A DNA stretch of 6,654 bases. It comes from Synergistaceae bacterium (GTDB lineage: Bacteria > Synergistota > Synergistia > Synergistales > Aminobacteriaceae). Where the stretch lies: assembly GCA_017458545.1 (NCBI GenBank), contig JAFTBA010000237.1, forward strand, positions 1 to 6,654. The letters are read 5' to 3'. The position numbers were made by a program, and so were the translations under genes. This document shows positions 4,444-6,654 of the stretch, in pieces (within the stretch, counting starts at the first letter, position 1; each line of letters starts with the position of its first letter). The notes below the pieces were generated by a model that saw only the letters and a list, made by a program, of their open reading frames with translations, was not told where the DNA came from and ran no database searches.

Positions 4444-5631
4444 ATGGAAGAACAGGGAAAAATAATAAGTTCATGCGATATTGATTCAAACCTTGCACTC
4501 CAGATTTGGACTAGAGGCAAAACTCCGCGCCTCTCTATCCTCAACAAGGCTAAAAATTCACGCAAACTCATTCACATCGCCTGGATCGAAAAACGTTCTC
4601 GCACTCTCTCTATCGGCGGCAAAAAATCAGGCGAAAATATTTCCTACAATGTCGGTGACTTTGAACCCGCAATATCAAAAATTCTCACCGAATATTTCGC
4701 ACGTACAAATTTCAAAATCAAATACTTCAAATTAGTCATCGACCTCGAAAAAGCTATACATCATCCCGAACCAGTCTCTTCAAAATCTGACTTCGCCATG
4801 ATGACTGAAGATAAACGCTCTTCATTATGGATCGCTGACTGTTCGGCAGGAGACAGAAATTCAGGGTACTTCCGTCCGTTTTTCCCTTACAGCACGGAAG
4901 AAGCTCAGGTACTCACGGAAGACAGACTCCAGTTCAACAGCATTCAAATGCGCGGAACTGAAGGGCTTTTCAGAACAGGCGTAATAGACGCTCTCAAAGA
5001 AGTCAACCCAGAACGCTGGCATAACACAGTCAGAGTTACAGCTGCTGCAATGATGCTGGGATTTTCTTACTGCGGTGCCGACGGCTCAAAAATGGCCGAC
5101 ACGCTTTGGAGCGCAGGCGAAAAACCTAAGAACCTCAACCCTAACGTTACTGTCATGAAGATTCCTGAAAAGAAAATCTCAATCAATGACCCCGAACTGC
5201 TCAGATTAGGACATAAATTCACAGCTTTCATCAGACATTATTACAGGATTGATGACGTTAAAGTCTCTTACTGCGATGACAGCGAAAAAGAATTACACGG
5301 CGCAGGTTTCAACCGCAACAGACGCATAGACTTCAATACAGGAACACTCGGTGATGTCCCTTACAGGGTTACGTTCTACGAAAACCCTGACACAGGCATG
5401 ACAGCTTTCGGCTGTAACCCCCGTATGCAGACAGCAAGACACACAGGTGATATGGTCATTATGATTCCTACTGAAATGTTCAAGGCAGCTATGAATGATG
5501 ACATCATCGGAAGCTCAAGCGTCAATGAGTTCTACACGATAACACGTTTGCTCTGGGCTAAACAGTTCCGTGCATGGTACGAGAACATTAAACCTTATGT
5601 CAGGAAATTCGCGGGGCTTATCGAAAAATGA
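4444..5631 (+). CDS. Hypothetical 395-residue protein, first gene of a two-gene operon
   Basis: I do not recognise this family. The protein has no signal peptide and no obvious transmembrane helix, so it is probably cytoplasmic. The N-terminal 100 residues are basic and strand-rich (LALQIWTRGK, KLIHIAWIEKRSRTLSIGG). An aromatic segment, GYFRPFFPYSTEEAQ, lies at 141-155. A mixed C-terminal half includes AAAMMLGFSYCGADGSKMAD (200-219), NRNRRIDFN (290-298) and a helical, aromatic tail (about 360-395). Cysteines are at 11, 133, 210, 277 and 324, with no metal-binding spacing. The start is the first in-frame ATG after AAGGAG (4423-4428), with a long 15-nt spacing. The stop overlaps the next start as ATGA (5628-5631), so translation of the two genes is probably coupled and their products may work together. 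The partner is a secreted envelope-type protein. The coding strand is C-rich at the start (17 C to 10 G in 4501-4560). Confidence 0.85.
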   Translation: MEEQGKIISSCDIDSNLALQIWTRGKTPRLSILNKAKNSRKLIHIAWIEKRSRTLSIGGKKSGENISYNVGDFEPAISKILTEYFARTNFKIKYFKLVIDLEKAIHHPEPVSSKSDFAMMTEDKRSSLWIADCSAGDRNSGYFRPFFPYSTEEAQVLTEDRLQFNSIQMRGTEGLFRTGVIDALKEVNPERWHNTVRVTAAAMMLGFSYCGADGSKMADTLWSAGEKPKNLNPNVTVMKIPEKKISINDPELLRLGHKFTAFIRHYYRIDDVKVSYCDDSEKELHGAGFNRNRRIDFNTGTLGDVPYRVTFYENPDTGMTAFGCNPRMQTARHTGDMVIMIPTEMFKAAMNDDIIGSSSVNEFYTITRLLWAKQFRAWYENIKPYVRKFAGLIEK

Positions 5632-6654
5632 TAAAGAGAATTTTTTGTTTAACCCTTTTGATTCTTCTGCTGACTTTCGGAATCTCTCATGCAGCTCAGC
5701 AGAGAAGAATATCAGTTGTAATTTTCCCGACAATAAACTCAACTGAGCTTGAAGTTTGGCAGAGCAGGTATTACCCTTACAACGTTCTCGAACAGAAAAT
5801 GTCCGAATACTTAGAGTCGCTCTACAAAACTTCACCGACTGTTGACGCAAGAGTCCTTGACGAGGCTGCAATGAACAGATGGTTATCGGGTTCAAGGCGC
5901 GGTGATGACATGGCCGTTCAGCTCGAACTCTACTCAGCTGTTATGAAGGATAAACATGTTTTAGGCACAGCTACTACGGGTAGGGTGCTGCTGAGAATAA
6001 GAGTCTTCGACCGCGCTCAGGTGAAAGAGATTGCCGTTCGCAACGTAAGAGGTAAGAGTGCTAGATTCACGCTTGATTCCGATGAGGATATATTTTGGTT
6101 TGACACTGCCGTTGCAGGATTGGGTATACCGTTTGAAAACGGCTTTGACCTTTTCGGGCTGACCCAGTCAAAATACAAAGGTCAGGAGATGAGCCGTCCC
6201 TTATGGGATCAGTTCAAAGGTACATCATATTGGCAGTCAATCAAGAACGCCATAGCCAATGCTCACAGGGAGTCGCTCGCCCAGATTCGTAACGTCATAC
6301 GCAGTAACGATCCTTCAGCAGCTTTAACCGCTAACGATAATTTCTCAGACACTTACAGGACAATCGGCAGAATACTCGCTCCTACAGCTACTGCAACACG
6401 AAAGAGACGCGATTACATCATCTCACTTGGGAAATTCGCGGACGGTTCTAATGACGGCGTAAGAGTCGGTGAAGTTCTTGATGTTGTGAGGGCTGATACT
6501 TATGTTACCGTTGTGCCTGATGAACCCGTTGTTGTACTGCCCAATGTAATAGGCAAAGTCAAAGTGATTAAAGTTTACGAGGACAATGCTGTTGTCAGAG
6601 TCATAAGGGATAACAGAAAAGAACCCGTAACTCTCAAAGATTTAGTAGTAAAAC
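5628..6654 (+). CDS. Secreted FlgT/CsgG-like envelope protein, 3' end beyond window
   Basis: The frame opens at ATG 5628, overlapping the previous stop by the ATGA junction, and stays open to the window edge (342 codons, incomplete). A signal peptide is clear: MIKR, hydrophobic LTLLILLLTFGIS, cleavage near HAA, so the product is exported. After it, the strand RRISVVIFPTINSTE (26-40) followed by helix and strand resembles the N-terminal fold of TolB/CsgG/FlgT-type envelope proteins. The C-terminal part (about 263-326) has the pattern ISLGKF, GVRVGEVLDVVR, then IGKVKVIKVYEDNAVVRVI, which recalls the C-terminal beta domain of FlgT-like proteins. In FlgT this belongs to outer parts of the flagellar basal body; in CsgG-like proteins it relates to export through the outer membrane. 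No flagellar or curli genes are visible, so I assign only the fold class. No Cys follows the signal sequence in lipobox position, so a lipoprotein is unlikely. Confidence 0.75.
   Translation, partial: MIKRIFCLTLLILLLTFGISHAAQQRRISVVIFPTINSTELEVWQSRYYPYNVLEQKMSEYLESLYKTSPTVDARVLDEAAMNRWLSGSRRGDDMAVQLELYSAVMKDKHVLGTATTGRVLLRIRVFDRAQVKEIAVRNVRGKSARFTLDSDEDIFWFDTAVAGLGIPFENGFDLFGLTQSKYKGQEMSRPLWDQFKGTSYWQSIKNAIANAHRESLAQIRNVIRSNDPSAALTANDNFSDTYRTIGRILAPTATATRKRRDYIISLGKFADGSNDGVRVGEVLDVVRADTYVTVVPDEPVVVLPNVIGKVKVIKVYEDNAVVRVIRDNRKEPVTLKDLVVK

Noticed and set aside
5515..5895. Reverse ORF of 126 codons across the junction of the last two genes
   Set aside because: It is antisense to two well-supported coupled genes, and its translation is low-complexity with no recognisable motif.

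Overview
The window reads as a piece of chromosome from an anaerobic, probably gut- or rumen-associated bacterium with a Gram-negative type envelope. A member of the Synergistota (Synergistaceae) is my best guess. The basis is protein character: a secreted subtype B tannase, a DUF1622 membrane protein, a secreted thioredoxin-like protein with an apparent selenocysteine codon, and a secreted FlgT/CsgG-like protein. This placement is inference; no rRNA or marker gene is present. TGA also serves as an ordinary stop (5629-5631), so a general reassignment of TGA is unlikely.

Layout. Positions 1-1982 hold a forward pair: a 5'-truncated coiled-coil/Sel1-like protein, then a small DUF1622 membrane protein 20 bp downstream. 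Two copies of an intergenic 7-bp-periodic repeat (1986-2048 and 2235-2312) flank a 60-residue acidic ORF that resembles an antitoxin with no toxin beside it. The second copy lies between that ORF and the convergent tannase gene (3729 to 2314, reverse). Upstream of the tannase lie its likely promoter (3781-3810) and a strong terminator (3835-3877) that closes the next reverse gene.

That next gene is the main discovery. At first sight only a 74-residue thioredoxin C-terminus is open (4156-3932). The same frame continues upstream through a single TGA (4174-4172) into an intact signal peptide and a GTG start (4276) with a ribosome-binding site. The TGA sits exactly where the first cysteine of the thioredoxin CxxC motif belongs, giving U-P-A-C. 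This is best explained as a secreted UxxC thioredoxin-like selenoprotein, with candidate SECIS hairpins just after the UGA. An automatic annotator would truncate it or call it a pseudogene.

A 167-bp AT-rich divergent region with nested inverted repeats separates this gene from a forward operon. The operon holds an unrecognised 395-residue protein (4444-5631) and, overlapping it by the ATGA junction, a secreted FlgT/CsgG-like protein (5628 to the window end, incomplete).

A global oddity is that the long genes sampled start with C-rich, G-poor coding strands and end with G-rich, C-poor ones, whichever strand they lie on.
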